Assembly (NCBI GenBank): GCA_007644065.1
Contig: VJWN01000011.1
Location: 992,001-1,056,000, forward strand
Direction of reading: 5' to 3'
Origin: Margaritispora aquatica
Lineage: Eukaryota; Ascomycota; Leotiomycetes; Helotiales; Discinellaceae
Length of the DNA stretch: 64,000 nucleotides
The notes under the pieces were generated by a model that worked only from the letters and a program-made list of their open reading frames with translations, was not told where the DNA came from and ran no database searches. A program made the position numbers and the translations under genes. Positions 23,190 through 34,146 of the stretch are shown here, piece by piece. Numbering within the stretch: position 1 is the stretch's first letter; each line of letters opens with the position of its first letter.

Positions 23190-25425
23190 ATGCTTCCCTC
23201 ATTTCTCTTGGTAGTTGGATATCTCTTTCAACATGCGACCGCTTTCTCATTCAGCGCCTATGATCTCGGTTTCCTAGGACTCTACCCAACCCAACACTAT
23301 GAGTCCTTTCCCCTCGAGCCACCCTCTGTTCAAATTACCACCTGGTCTCCAGAATGCGAAGTCGAAGGGTCGGTGCTACTTATCAGTCCGAGGGGCGTCT
23401 ATGTACCCAAGCCAGGACCAGTGATATTGGATACCAGGGGCAACTTAGTATGGATGGAGGAGAAGTTCGGACAGGCTATGAATCTGCAAGTGCAGACGTA
23501 TGAGGGCGAGGATTTCATTACGTTCTGGTCTGGGGCAAGTCATGGGCCACATTCAAATGGGAGTTATTACATGGTATTTCCTGTCTAAGCTACCACTTTC
23601 ACAACCAAATCTAACACCAAAAGCTCAACTCCGCCTATGAAATAATCCACCAAGTTCATGCACACGGGCACAATCTCTCGGGCGACTTGCACGAATTCCA
23701 CATAACTCCTCAGAACACCGCCCTGATAACTATCTACACCGACACGCTTCTGGACTGCACATCCCTCGGGCTCCCAGGCACCTCCTGCTGGATAGACGAC
23801 TGCCTCTTCCAAGAAATCTCCATCTCAACCGGTGCGCTGCTCTTCCAATGGCGCGCCTCATCCCACCTCGCCATAGCTACCTCCTACAAAGCCTTCGACC
23901 TCAAAGCAGGCGATGGCTCGACACCCGAGAAAGCATATGATTTCTTCCATATGAACAGCATCGAGAAGACACCCGGAGGAGACTACATCATATCCGCACG
24001 ACATATGCATGCTATTTACCTCATCTCAGGGACAACAGGCGAGATCATTTGGACGCTTGGGGGGACGAACTCCTCGTTTGAGGACCTGTCGGGTGGAGAG
24101 GCGTCTAACTTCATGTGGCAGCACCATGCGAGGTTACATGGGAATAACACGCTTTCTCTATTCGATAACGGGGGAAACATCGTATTTGACAAATTCAAGC
24201 ATTCCTCTCGAGGTTTACTCCTTTCTCTCTCGCCGAACGCACTCACGACCACCACCACCTCAGGCACACCAAGCAATCTCACCGTCTCCCTCATCCACGA
24301 CTACGTCCACCCAACGCACCACCTCGCCATCTCGCAAGGCTCAATGCAAGTCCTTCCCTCCACCACCCACGAGGAAGCTCTCGGAAACGTCCTCATCGGC
24401 TGGGGCAACACGCCCTCACTCACGGAGTTCTCGCCCACAGGCACCACCGTACTCTGCGACATGCACTTCGGGCCCTCGATCACGTACGAGATTTTTGATG
24501 CTGGGTGGGTGAAGTCATATCGTGCGTTTAAGCGCCCGTGGGTTGGGAAGCCGAGGACGGTGCCGGATGTGGTCATCAAAGGGGGCAGGTTGTACGTGAG
24601 TTGGAATGGGGCGACGGAGGTTAAGGGGTGGGTTTTGCAGGGCGCTGATTCGGGGATGGTGAAGGTTAGGGGTATTGGCAGTGGTAGTGGGAATGAGATG
24701 GAGGAAAGAGGTCTGAGCGTGGATGAGAAGCGAGAGGTGGAAGAAGATGATTTCATTAACCTCGATGCGACAGAGAAGGATGGATTCGAAACCTCCTTCG
24801 ACCTGAAAGATGATATGCTCGGCGCTCTCATCCGCGTCGTTGCGCTGGACAAGAACGGGAAACGCCTTGGTGTTTCGGCCGTGGTGGATAGCACGCCTGT
24901 TTCTTCTGTGAGTTCCTCACCCTCTCCCCCTTTTCTCTAATGGCAACGAAAACTAACAAGTACTGAACATAGACGATCTCCATTCCCGCCATCTCAATCA
25001 TAGTCTTCGCAGTCACAGTGCTGCTAGCAGCTTTCCTGGCCTGGAAATACCACGCCCGGTTGGCGGAGCAATACACCAGGCTATACGCGATGGCTTGGAG
25101 GGGGCTGAAGAGAAGACGGAGGCAGGAGTATGAGCTTGTTGGTGGAGATGGTGCGCGATCCGAGACAAGTGGTGGAGATCGGAGAGAGGAGGACGAGCAT
25201 GAGTCTTGGCGTGATGTTGATGATGAGGGAGAGGGGGAGGGTGAGGGTGAGGGTAGTGAAAGAGGTGATGGTGGCGATGAGGGTCAGGATCAGGTGAATC
25301 AGGGACTCCTCGCTTATATCAAGAGGAGAGGAGCTTTATTTAAAGGGAGGCGACTAGGAGGGAACGAACGCGAGAGGCAGAGAGAAGAAGAGAATGAGAA
25401 GAGGGCTTCGAGGGAGGAGGTCTGA
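23190..25425 (+). CDS. Arylsulfotransferase-like (ASST_2 family), membrane-anchored, 3 exons
   Basis: Proposed exons 23190-23573, 23624-24907 and 24973-25425 (706 aa). Both introns are phase 0, 50 and 65 nt, with good GT/AG ends. Met at 23190 precedes a signal peptide (LPSFLLVVGYLFQHATA). The mature part carries the ASST_2 pattern: WSPECEVEGSVLLISPRG, LDTRGNLVW, HGHNLSGDLHEF, DDCLFQEIS, FHMNSIEKTPGGDYIISARH, TGEIIWTLGG and WQHHARLHGNNTLSLFDNG, consistent with a beta-propeller. Exon 3 begins with one TM helix (SIPAISIIVFAVTVLLAAF, about 558-580), a basic stop-transfer and a 120-residue charged cytosolic tail with GEGEGEGE runs. Bacterial relatives transfer sulfate between phenols; whether fungal members do so is not established. 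The catalytic His of bacterial ASST cannot be placed by eye. A surface-anchored enzyme is likely. Confidence 0.8.
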
Positions 25426-25949
25426 TACCTTTGTTTTTTCTATTAGCATATAACGAATGACACGCATACAAAAAACGCAAACGGACGATCAATAAGGTCT
25501 TTCAAATTGTTCATCTTGATATCAGCATTGAGATGAGTATGTCTTGCGCTAGCGAGCAGTAAGCAGGAAATGTGAACTAGGTAGGGAAGGGGGTGGGTAG
25601 GTAGGTAGGTAGGTAGGGAAAAGAAATCATCCCTCGACGTATTCGTGATTAGTTCAGATCAGCTCCTTGGAGCAAGCACACGTTGTGCAATCACAAGCAC
25701 AAAAGTTCGTCCAGAAAAATGTTTAATTTAACACCATTGCATTTACACTTACATTTACATGTGCATTGTTTTAATGTTTAGACCGATCTACGCTTTCCCT
25801 TGGACGTTTCTTCTGGGGAGGGAATAAGCGATTTTCTTGCTCATTCATCCCAACCGAAAAGATGCTCAGGTCGCATCTCTCTCTTCCAATACAAGCACAA
25901 ACACCACACAGCATGTGTTTTTGGTACGCCATCCCTTTCCTTCAAATCA
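25426..25949. other. Convergent 3' spacer
   Basis: 524 bp between the ends of two convergent genes. It contains a GTAG microsatellite (25595-25617) and AT-rich sequence suitable for 3' ends. No gene seen. Confidence 0.5.
25595..25617. repeat. (GTAG)n microsatellite
   Basis: Five tandem GTAG units preceded by related GGGTAG. Confidence 0.75.
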
Positions 25950-27034
25950 TCATCCTTTAGTGATCCACGGCAAATCGAAATACGGCTGCTGCACCGTCGT
26001 CAGATACGTCATGTCATCCGTACACATGCCACCACCCGTTGGGCCAATATGCGAGCTACATTAACACGTCAGTTTCTCTTTCTTTCTTTCTATGAATCCC
26101 ACAATCCCACGATCCCCGCCATCACTTCATTCAGATCTCACAACTCAGATCTCAACACTCAGGATTTTAGAATAACATACCAATGCACCTCAGGTCTATA
26201 CGGAATCATGTTCTGGTGCAACATGCGACAGAGCAGCGTATCTCTGCCAAACTCATACGCGGCGCCCCAGCGCGTCTTGGTAGTCAAGTAGCTGTAACAG
26301 CTCGCGAAATCAGTGTACTGCGAGTTCGTGCCATTGCAGTAGGTCTGGTGCGTCGTGCAGATCTGCTTCGCGAGCACGGTGGTCAGAACGCCGACGGCTT
26401 GGGCGGGGGTCGTGACGTTGAGGATGGGCATGCTGTTTCGATTTAGCGAGATTTCAAAGGGAAAGAAAGAGGGGGGAGGAGAGACGCACGCTTTGCTAAC
26501 GACATAGTCTTGCAGCCATTGCCAGTACTTAAAGGTGCCATCATACTGCGTCATCTCGCCGTCGTCATTCCACGCGATCCACGTGTCAATCTCGACGGGA
26601 ATCACGGTGTGCAAGCTCGTGAAATTGAACATCACAATCGTCGACGCGGACGTGACGTACTTGTTCGCCGTGAACTTGACGATCTCATAGCTGATGGGCA
26701 CTCCGAGCAAGGAGAGCGCATGCGGGTCGGCGGCAGCGAGGTTGGCGAACAGGCCGAACAGATATTCGGTGTTGAGCTCCCGGCCGGGGAAAGTGCGCGT
26801 GGCATCGATGCGGCCCTTGATGTCGGTCGCGAAGATGGTCGAGTTGATGGACGCGGCTTCGACGGTGTCGGCGGGGTAGAGGAAGTGCTCCCAGAAATTC
26901 ACGTTCAGCTTGTAGAGCTTGTTGTAGCTTAGGTTGGGGGTCTTGTCGGCTGCTGCGACGGCTGGGGAGGAGAAGGTGAGGAGGAGGAGTGCTGCTGCGC
27001 TTAGCAGGATGGAAAGGGGGCGTGGTGTGAGCAT
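25950..27034 (-). CDS. Conserved secreted fungal protein, possible NTF2/SnoaL-like fold, 3 exons
   Basis: Proposed exons on the minus strand: 27034-26490, 26432-26181, 26055-25950 (300 aa). Introns: gtgcgt...aacag (57 nt) and gtatgt...tgtag (125 nt). The second intron replaces a read-through that would stop after VHWYVILKS with a conserved-looking C-terminus ending DLPWITKG. Residues 1-28 form a signal peptide with an Ala/Leu core. The central region contains IDTWIAWNDDGEMTQYDGTF, which resembles the strand pattern of NTF2/SnoaL-like domains (tentative). The C-terminal part is Cys-rich (CTTHQTYCNGTN, FASCYSYL, DTLLCRMLH, HCSHIGPTGGGMCTDD), suggesting disulfides. Several N-glycosylation sequons (NST, NFT, NVT, NGT) support secretion. 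Function unknown. Confidence 0.75.
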
Positions 27035-27967
27035 CTTGAGGCCGTGGGGTAAGGAGTGAGAGGTTTTGAGGGGATTTGAGGGAGAACTTATACAGTTTGG
27101 AGAAAGGCGATGAAGCCTAGAATAGACTAGAATTGCAATCTCATTTGGATTGAATTCCAACTCTCATTTGCCAATTGAAAGCTCCGAGGGATAATTCAAG
27201 ATACATGCTATGTACTCGACTTAAGCCAGAAGTAATCTCACCTCACTAACTCACCAACTCATAGCTATTGACGCAACACGGCGGCACAGTACATGCGTTA
27301 TGCAATAAAAATGCAAGAATTGAGATTGGTCTTCCTTTTATAGACGCAGTACAAATTAGAAGGCGTCCACTTCTTGGTGATGATAACTTTACATCCTGCT
27401 CCTTGTGGGAGGTACCTAGTGCTGACAAGGTACATTCGTGCTTAGCCTATAGGGATGCAGTAAGCAATGCGACATTGACCGATGTATCATTTACCCATTC
27501 ACTGGACGCTGCATGGCAATCCTGCAAGATCTGCGAGGGATCGGTACCATGTCACTCGCGGGCACGATTTTCATGTCAAACTCTGGGCCGAGAATCATAC
27601 GAACCCGGGTGTGACCTGCAACACTCCTTGGTAGCACAGGCACAGAACGGCCGGTGGAGGAACGGCTACGCTTGTGCCGTATGGTTGTACGGTTGTACTG
27701 ACAATGTCCTCATTAGGGAAGTCTGCTGTCCAACTGCTGAACTACAGGAGTGTGTCGGCTTTTCGCATGTGGCACTAGCTTTATCATTTGATGGTTCCTA
27801 GAAAAAGACAGGAGTGATGCTAATAGCAGAAACTCGCAAAACAAAACTACCCAGAAGTAGACGGTGATTCAACACCAATATATTGTCCCAATTAAATGTG
27901 ATGTAGGACATAACCTCTTTGACTCTATCAACCAACAAATGAGACCAGATCCTGAACAACATGCTCT
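27035..27967. other. Intergenic with a non-homologous open frame
   Basis: Holds the 5' region of the secreted-protein gene. A 177-codon open frame (27268-27801 +) is Cys-rich but shows no signal peptide, domain or coding-like codon bias. I do not accept it as a gene. Confidence 0.4.
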
Positions 27968-28693
27968 TCATGCAAGAGACAATAAAATTATAAGTCTATC
28001 TTGAAATTTATCATCTGATGTTTCCCAGGCAAAGCGCAGATGGACTGGCTTAGGGGGCGGTATGTTTGATGCTCTTCTGTGCCGCGACATCCCCTTCTGC
28101 GATTCAATTCTGAAATTGTCCCAAAACCTGGACTCACCTGGAGAAAGCTCGTAGAAGGAGGACAGTATTATGGTGAGTTCTCGAAGGCTCGTCATGCTGA
28201 ATAATATGGACTCTAGCGGATGGATACCCTTTGCATGCTCCACTATACGATAATTAACATCTGCTAGTGCTAGAGTGCGCATTTTGGGCAAGTCGACGTG
28301 GATTTTATGGTGGAGGGACTTGAATTCTGAATCGAGCGATACAATTACATCCATATCCCGAAGATTGATGAGAAGAGTATCACGTTGAAGGTCGATATAG
28401 TTCGAGCCCGTAGTTGGTTGTATTGCGTTGTGCAGATACTCCGGACGATATGTATAGTGCTCTTGAACAACGGAACGTGCCTCTCGATTGACATTCAGAA
28501 GCACAGGCTCGCCAGTCTTCAGCACGAGCTCCATGTTGTGAGCAGTTCTTCTTATGCTTTCACTCCAAGTGATAGGGCTAGAGCAGTGTTTCGTCATACG
28601 TATTCGCTGAGGTTCCGGCAAACTCAATCGCCATATTTCGCGGCGTAGCTCTGCTGGAAGCTTAGAGAACAGTTCAAAAGTTTGGGAGCTCAT
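27968..28693 (-). CDS. 2EXR domain protein (copy 1)
   Basis: Single exon, 241 aa. The N-terminus FELFSKLPAELRREIWRLSL (6-25) is the core of the 2EXR domain, a module of about 60-80 residues greatly expanded in filamentous ascomycetes. It is followed by the typical LLNVNREARSVVQEHY segment (about 85-100). The rest is divergent and helical, with no catalytic motif. The function of 2EXR proteins is unknown; a binding or adaptor role reminiscent of F-box N-termini (LPxELRxxI) is inference. It is divergent from the Dcp1-like gene with a 715-bp shared upstream region. Two other 2EXR genes lie within 28 kb. Confidence 0.75.
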   Translation of the reverse strand: MSSQTFELFSKLPAELRREIWRLSLPEPQRIRMTKHCSSPITWSESIRRTAHNMELVLKTGEPVLLNVNREARSVVQEHYTYRPEYLHNAIQPTTGSNYIDLQRDTLLINLRDMDVIVSLDSEFKSLHHKIHVDLPKMRTLALADVNYRIVEHAKGIHPLESILFSMTSLRELTIILSSFYELSPGESRFWDNFRIESQKGMSRHRRASNIPPPKPVHLRFAWETSDDKFQDRLIILLSLA

Positions 28694-29408
28694 GTTGGCC
28701 GAGCAATCTCTATCGTTGTTATTGAGTAGAAGATCGAGGAAGAAGATTCAGTGATCACAAAGGCTAGTAAGCAATCAGATATTGTCGGTTTAAGGTGTCG
28801 CACAGATTGACTAGGCCGATAATGTATTCTTGGAAGGATGCCCTGGATGAATAGTAGAATAAAGTAGTACTTGCGTTATATACGTTCTTTATACCCCAAT
28901 AATTGCACTAAAACTGCACCAAAAACTGCGCCATTAAATGTGTGAGACAATGAGGGCGCACTCAGACTTTGGTTGGACAAGGCCTCACCCAATATTCCAC
29001 GAAGCCTCACTTTGATGTTCTGTGCAGCGAACCATGGAAGCGATCCGGATCCATCAAGCAAGTAAGGCTGCTTCGAGTTAAGTTATCATATAAGCGGTAT
29101 ATCCCTTTCGTTGATTTGAATTATGGGTTATATCTAGCGCAAGGTATTGCCGATGAAGAGTAATGTTTAGCACACCGCCTGATTCTGCCAAATCAACTGT
29201 CCAGGCAGAATGAAAGCGGTGAGGCCTAACAAGCCCTCCACCATCATACAATTCAAGTACGACTCTATCAAAACACAACACGAGGAATCTGTGGCCTGCA
29301 TAATCTGCCATTGCCTGTTTCCTTTGCTACTCAACCCTCAGTAAAATCTTATACCAGCATTCCTCAAATCCAAATACGCATTAGACGGTCAGTCTCGGAA
29401 CCAGCACC
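28694..29408. other. Divergent promoter region
   Basis: Shared upstream region of the 2EXR gene (-) and the Dcp1-like gene (+). Short open frames here are unsupported. Confidence 0.45.
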
Positions 29409-30065
29409 ATGACACCAAGAAAGACAGCTCGTCGCCAGAATCAAAACTCCCAACGATATCCTGTTCCTGTTCAAACCTCAGACTACGACTCGGAAACCAT
29501 GGTTCCACCTCAGCAGCTTGCCCCTGAGCTATTGAACCTCGTGGTCCTACAGCGCTGGGTACCGTCCCTCGTTCAGATACTAGCACAGGCTCCAAAGGGC
29601 GAGCTGTATCACTTCTCTCCCGAACGTCAGGAATGGGCAAGAGGAAACGTCGAAGGCAATTTGTTTGTTGGGAAGCTTACACCCTCACCTATCACTGGCG
29701 CTCAACGACATTGCATCATCATACTGAACAGGAGAGGACTGGAGAATCTGGTTATCGAGAGCGGGGAAATGCACTCTGTTGAAATCAGCCAGGATTTCCT
29801 CCTACTAGGTTTCCGCAGACAGCATGGGCCAGTCGATGAGCTCAAGATGGTTGGATTCCATATTGAACCGCATCCAGACATGCAATCAAGAGAATACATT
29901 TGCCAACTGATTAAGGAACACTACGAAATGGCCAAGGAGGATCGAGAGCAGAATGGTCAGCAAACAATCAGTTATGACGAGAATGTGATGGAAAGCATTG
30001 AGGAAGGCGCAGACGTTCCTTTGGGCAGAAGACTGAGTTTGAGTGAGCTTTTCGGAGCGAGGTAG
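29409..30065 (+). CDS. Dcp1-like (EVH1-fold) mRNA decapping regulator paralog
   Basis: Single exon, 218 aa. The N-terminus MTPRKTARRQNQ...SDYDSE resembles that of filamentous-fungal Dcp1. Residues about 41-160 follow the Dcp1 EVH1 order: LNLVVLQRWVPSLVQILAQA, ELYHFSPERQEWARGNVEG, LFVGKLTPSP, CIIILNRRGLENLVIE. Dcp1 is the activator of the Dcp2 decapping enzyme in P-bodies. The closing element, normally a YGxWxF segment carrying a conserved Trp of the proline-rich-ligand groove, reads MVGFHIEPHP here, so that Trp is missing. An acidic tail ends with GRRLSLSELFGAR. No introns are visible. I infer a diverged paralog, perhaps a retrocopy, rather than the main Dcp1, but cannot exclude that it is the only one. 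The comparison is from memory of the family. Confidence 0.65.
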   Translation: MTPRKTARRQNQNSQRYPVPVQTSDYDSETMVPPQQLAPELLNLVVLQRWVPSLVQILAQAPKGELYHFSPERQEWARGNVEGNLFVGKLTPSPITGAQRHCIIILNRRGLENLVIESGEMHSVEISQDFLLLGFRRQHGPVDELKMVGFHIEPHPDMQSREYICQLIKEHYEMAKEDREQNGQQTISYDENVMESIEEGADVPLGRRLSLSELFGAR

Positions 30066-31731
30066 TTGTGGTCAGATTTGGCAACTACGCCAACTTGAAG
30101 GATATTAGGATTAAGTTTCCAGACATTTGAGCCCGCCATACCACACCACACAAAGAAACCTGCAGCTATTGATAGGCGATGATCGCAATTGCCATACCTA
30201 TGGGACAGCTTGCTTATGCCAAGCCATAGAAAGGCCCTTGAAGCTTTGCCATGTAGTATGCGATACCCGATACCATACAAACAGAGTTTGTCGTTGGAAG
30301 GAGCATGGATATTGAGAGTCGACAACGACATCCAACATGATTTTCTCGAGACATCGATCGTCGTGGTGCTTGCGTGCAGAGGCATGTATCGAACTGCGGA
30401 ATGTTCCTCGAGAACATTAGGATTTTCCTGCCTGGAAGTATAAATGCAATCTTTTGCCGATATCGCGTGTCACACTCTTTTCCTGAGACGACGTTTCTTT
30501 ACCCAGTAACCGGCAAGCATATTGTGCAAGCTTATAATGCATGGTAGTAAGAAATGGGAATTTCAATTGTCAGCAGATCATCTCCTCCTGTCTGTTTGGA
30601 GTACATTACTGGTCCTAGTGGACACTACTTGCGACTTTGTGAATAATACGTCCTCGGATTTGGAAAAGTCGTGGTTGCCTTTTCATATATTTGACAAGGC
30701 ATAGCTGATTGGACTTGTCAACATTTTTACAGTACCACCTTGTGCTTCATATCATACGACCACCTTGGACCTTGGGCAAATATGGGACTCCTCAATTAGC
30801 AAGCAATTCACATGATCTGCGTCGGCTGAGAAATTCCTAGCTAGGATGCCACATTGCCCATCAAAGACTTGCCTAGTGCAAGGCGTACCTATCATGATCC
30901 AAGAAAGCTTGCTATGGTATGAATTACATCATAAACATCAGGCTATCGTTGCAATGTTTCGAAAAGCAATTGGTGCGGAGGTACCTCAGGTCAAGCCTCC
31001 TTTCAGCCGGGAGAAAGTATGCATTTGACAAGAGAGACGATAATGCTGCGCAAAAGTGTGAGAGACAGTAGCTGTGAACGAAAAAGCAAATTCTCTCAAT
31101 CTTCGTGGCTCTACAAGATCACAATAAAGAATTCTCGAAACTGTCAGATTGTCTGTCTACACAGAGTTTTCATACATGATGCTCAATTAGTTAGCTTATT
31201 CTATCTAATTTATTGTATGGAAGAGTCTTCCATTTTATTCATAAAAGGATTAATCACTCGGCATGTCAAGTATTATTCAAAGATGTTTGATTCTAAATCC
31301 CTCGTATCTTTTCTCTCGATGGAATTAATTGCTCCCAATCAACTCTTGCTGCGGGGCAACCCACCTATCTCAAAAGCCATGCATACAAATTCAAGACATA
31401 CAGCACACCTCACTGCGATCACTCAATCGCAAAGCTCTTTTTAATCAGATGCGTGGTAATTTATTTCTTTTTCATCAACCCTCCGATTAGATTCTTTCTG
31501 AGGACTCGTTCCAACCACGCGAATCGTGAATGTTCGGCGTCAACCGTAGCGCATAGGTTCGTAGTGGGATCAGAGCTGCAATTCGGACCCCGCCGTCACT
31601 AGCTAACGGACACACATAAAGTCTCGCTTTCCTCCCTCTCTTTCAATCTCCAGAACCTGACTTAATCAGTTCACAATAAATTGAAAAAACCCACAAGCAA
31701 GAAATACAGAGTTTACAATTCAAGTTTCAAA
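30066..31731. other. Intergenic, no supported gene
   Basis: 1.7 kb of AT-rich DNA. Open frames of 60-141 aa on both strands lack domains or codon bias. It contains the promoter of the amidohydrolase. Confidence 0.5.
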
Positions 31732-33297
31732 ATGCTATACATTCATGCAACAATCGTGACAGTCAACGCCACCCGGGATGTCTTGCTCGATGGTGCGATA
31801 CTCGTTACTGGTGACAAGATTGCCGATATTGGAAAGGCAGAGACGTTGATTGCCAAATATCCTGAAGAGAAAACTGTTGATTTGACTGGACGCATCATCA
31901 TTCCCGGCTTGATTAGCACGCACATGCATACTGCACAAACGTTGCTTCGAGGTGAATTTGGTCACGTATAGTAGGGACACCACAACTAACAAAATATACA
32001 GGCGCTGCTGATGACTTGGAGCTCGTATCGTGGCTATGTGAGAGAATCTGGGTGTTGCAAGGAAACTTCACCGCGGAAGATGGATATGCCGCTGCTAGAA
32101 TCAGCATTGCTGAGATGTTGCTCACTGGCACTACTTGTTTCCTTGAGAGCATGGTAAGCGAACCGGGGCCCTTTCTCGCCTCGCTTCGTAGCTAACCACC
32201 GCGATAGTTTGCCGATCGATATGGTTTTGATGGACTGTGTCGAGCAGTAGAGGAGAGTGGAATCAGAGGCTGCCTGGGAAAGATTGTAATGGATATCGCT
32301 ACGTACGCTAAGGATGCAGCGTGGGCCATGCATCCTGGTCTTGTAGAAGATAGAGAGATGTCTCTGCTCGGTGCACTCGACATGCACGCCAAATGGGACA
32401 AGAAAGCTAACGACAGGATTCGCGTCTGGTTTGGTGCTAGAACACCAGGAGGGTATGTATTTCTTCTCCGTCCTTTCTCCCCTCTCCCTCGCTTATCTCG
32501 TGGCAAAACACTAACAAACCCCCAGTGTCTCCGACGGTCTCTACAAAGAAATGACCGCCCTCTCCAAGGAGCGCTCCATCCCCATAACCATGCACTGCGC
32601 CGAAGTGAAAGCCGACCGCGCCTTCTTCACCTCCCAAGACCACACCCCGATGTCGTACTGCTCCTCCGTCGGGCTCCTCGGCCCCTCCACCGTGCTCGTG
32701 CACATGGTGCACCTCGACGACAGCGACATCGCGGCGCTCGCGGAGACCGGCACGCACGTCGCGCACTGCCCGACCTCGAACGCCAAGCTCGCCTCGGGCA
32801 TCTGCCGCCTGCCGTCGCTGCTGGAGGCCGGCGTCAACGTCGGCCTCGGCACCGACGGCGCGCCGTGCAATAACACGAACGACTTGATGCAGGAGATGAA
32901 GCTCGCGGCCATCATCCACAAGGCCGCCTCCTACGACCCGACCATCGTGTCGGCCGAGCAGGTCCTCGAGATGGCCACCATCAACGGCGCCAAGGCCCTG
33001 GGGTTGCAGGACTCGATTGGGAGCTTGGAGGTGGGCAAGAAGGCGGATTTCGTGGCCATCGACATGCGCCGCGTGGGCCTGCAGCCGTGGTTCAGCGCCG
33101 TGAGCGCGGTCGTGTATTCCGTGACGGGTAGGGATGTCGAGATGGTCGTTGTGGATGGGAAGGAGGTGGTTGTCGGCGGGAAATTGACCACTATGGATGA
33201 GGAGGAGGTGTGGAGGGAGGGCCAGAGGAGGGGCAGGGAGGTCGTGGCTAGGGCGGGCTTGACGGAGAAGGTTAAAGGGCGGTGGCCAATTTTGTAG
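31732..33297 (+). CDS. Amidohydrolase, TrzA/AtzB type (MTA/SAH deaminase-like), 4 exons
   Basis: Proposed exons 31732-31951, 32002-32153, 32208-32452, 32526-33297 (462 aa); introns 50, 54 and 73 nt. Metal-centre motifs of the amidohydrolase superfamily are present: [10 protein letters not shown] (HxH), [19 protein letters not shown] and [10 protein letters not shown], plus the C-terminal [12 protein letters not shown]. The segment [20 protein letters not shown] closely matches S-adenosylhomocysteine/methylthioadenosine deaminases and related chlorohydrolases, which hydrolytically deaminate purine- or triazine-like rings using one divalent metal. Substrate is not determinable; guanine or cytosine deamination is less likely given the LLRG-ADD-L motif. 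Cytosolic, no signal peptide. Exon 4 is far richer in G+C than exons 1-3. Confidence 0.88.
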
Positions 33298-33300
33298 CGT

Positions 33301-33323
33301 GATGGCTGATGGCTGATGGCTGA
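33301..33323. repeat. (GATGGCT)3 tandem repeat
   Basis: Three seven-base units immediately after the amidohydrolase stop codon. Confidence 0.75.
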
Positions 33324-33942
33324 TGCCGGTGTTAGGGTGGTGGTGGTGGTGGTGTTACGATGCTGATGGTGGAAGCGGGGAGTGAGACATCATATGGTCT
33401 AGAAGCTTTGTAGGTGTGATTTATCTACTTTGACAGATCATTTGATTTTAGTACAGTACTTGTCAGGGTACTTTTTGGCGAGATCTGATAGAAATTTGAG
33501 TCCAAATTCAAATTTAAATTCCTTATTCCGTTTTCCACGAACATCGAATATCCAATATCTGAATTGGCATTACTGTAGCGAATATCAATGTGGAGAGCAG
33601 AGATGAAGTGAATGTTCAAGTCGCTTGTAATAGGAATATGATAATTGCAAATCAAAATCAAAATCAAAGTAGCGAGGAATCTCATCACAATGCTCTAATA
33701 TATTGAAAACTACCTCATCATACTATTACTGAAAGTGAAATGGAAGACACCGCCTCTACAAAACTAAGAGATTCGGATTTTTACTTCTTCAATATGCCAG
33801 GTCGTCCTAGACTGATTTATCCATTTACACTAACTATCTCGATTCTCGCTTAGGAACTATGTAGGAAGCAAACAAGCAACCAACCAAACAAACAAGTCCA
33901 TACTATACTATGCACTAATATACAAATTCCTCGATCCGAACC

Positions 33943-33976
33943 GAAAAAGAAAGAAAGAAAGAAAGAAAGAAAAAAA
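33943..33976. repeat. (AAAG)n microsatellite
   Basis: About seven tandem GAAA units. Confidence 0.8.
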
Positions 33977-34146
33977 GATTTAGACTCCATAAACTAACTC
34001 CATTTTTTTCATTTTCCCCTACTTGAACAAGAACAAGAATATATGGCGAATTGCCCACAAATTGCCCACAACAAATCCTCAGATCTTCAGATATCTTCAA
34101 AACCCAAAATCACAAAAGAACCCCACAAACACCCAACACCCCAACC

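Larger units (their letters stand above)
33298..34146. other. Convergent 3' spacer with simple repeats
   Basis: 850 bp between convergent genes. It contains GATGGCT (33301-33323), GGT (33336-33354) and AAAG (33943-33976) repeats. No gene seen. Confidence 0.5.

Noticed and set aside
27580..27770. tRNA-like stretch on the minus strand (GTTCAGCAGTTGG and GGGTTCG elements)
   Set aside because: The T arm does not pair and the spacing between A-box-like and B-box-like parts is far too long.
27268..27801. 177-codon Cys-rich open frame
   Set aside because: No signal peptide, domain or codon bias; the frame seems open by chance.
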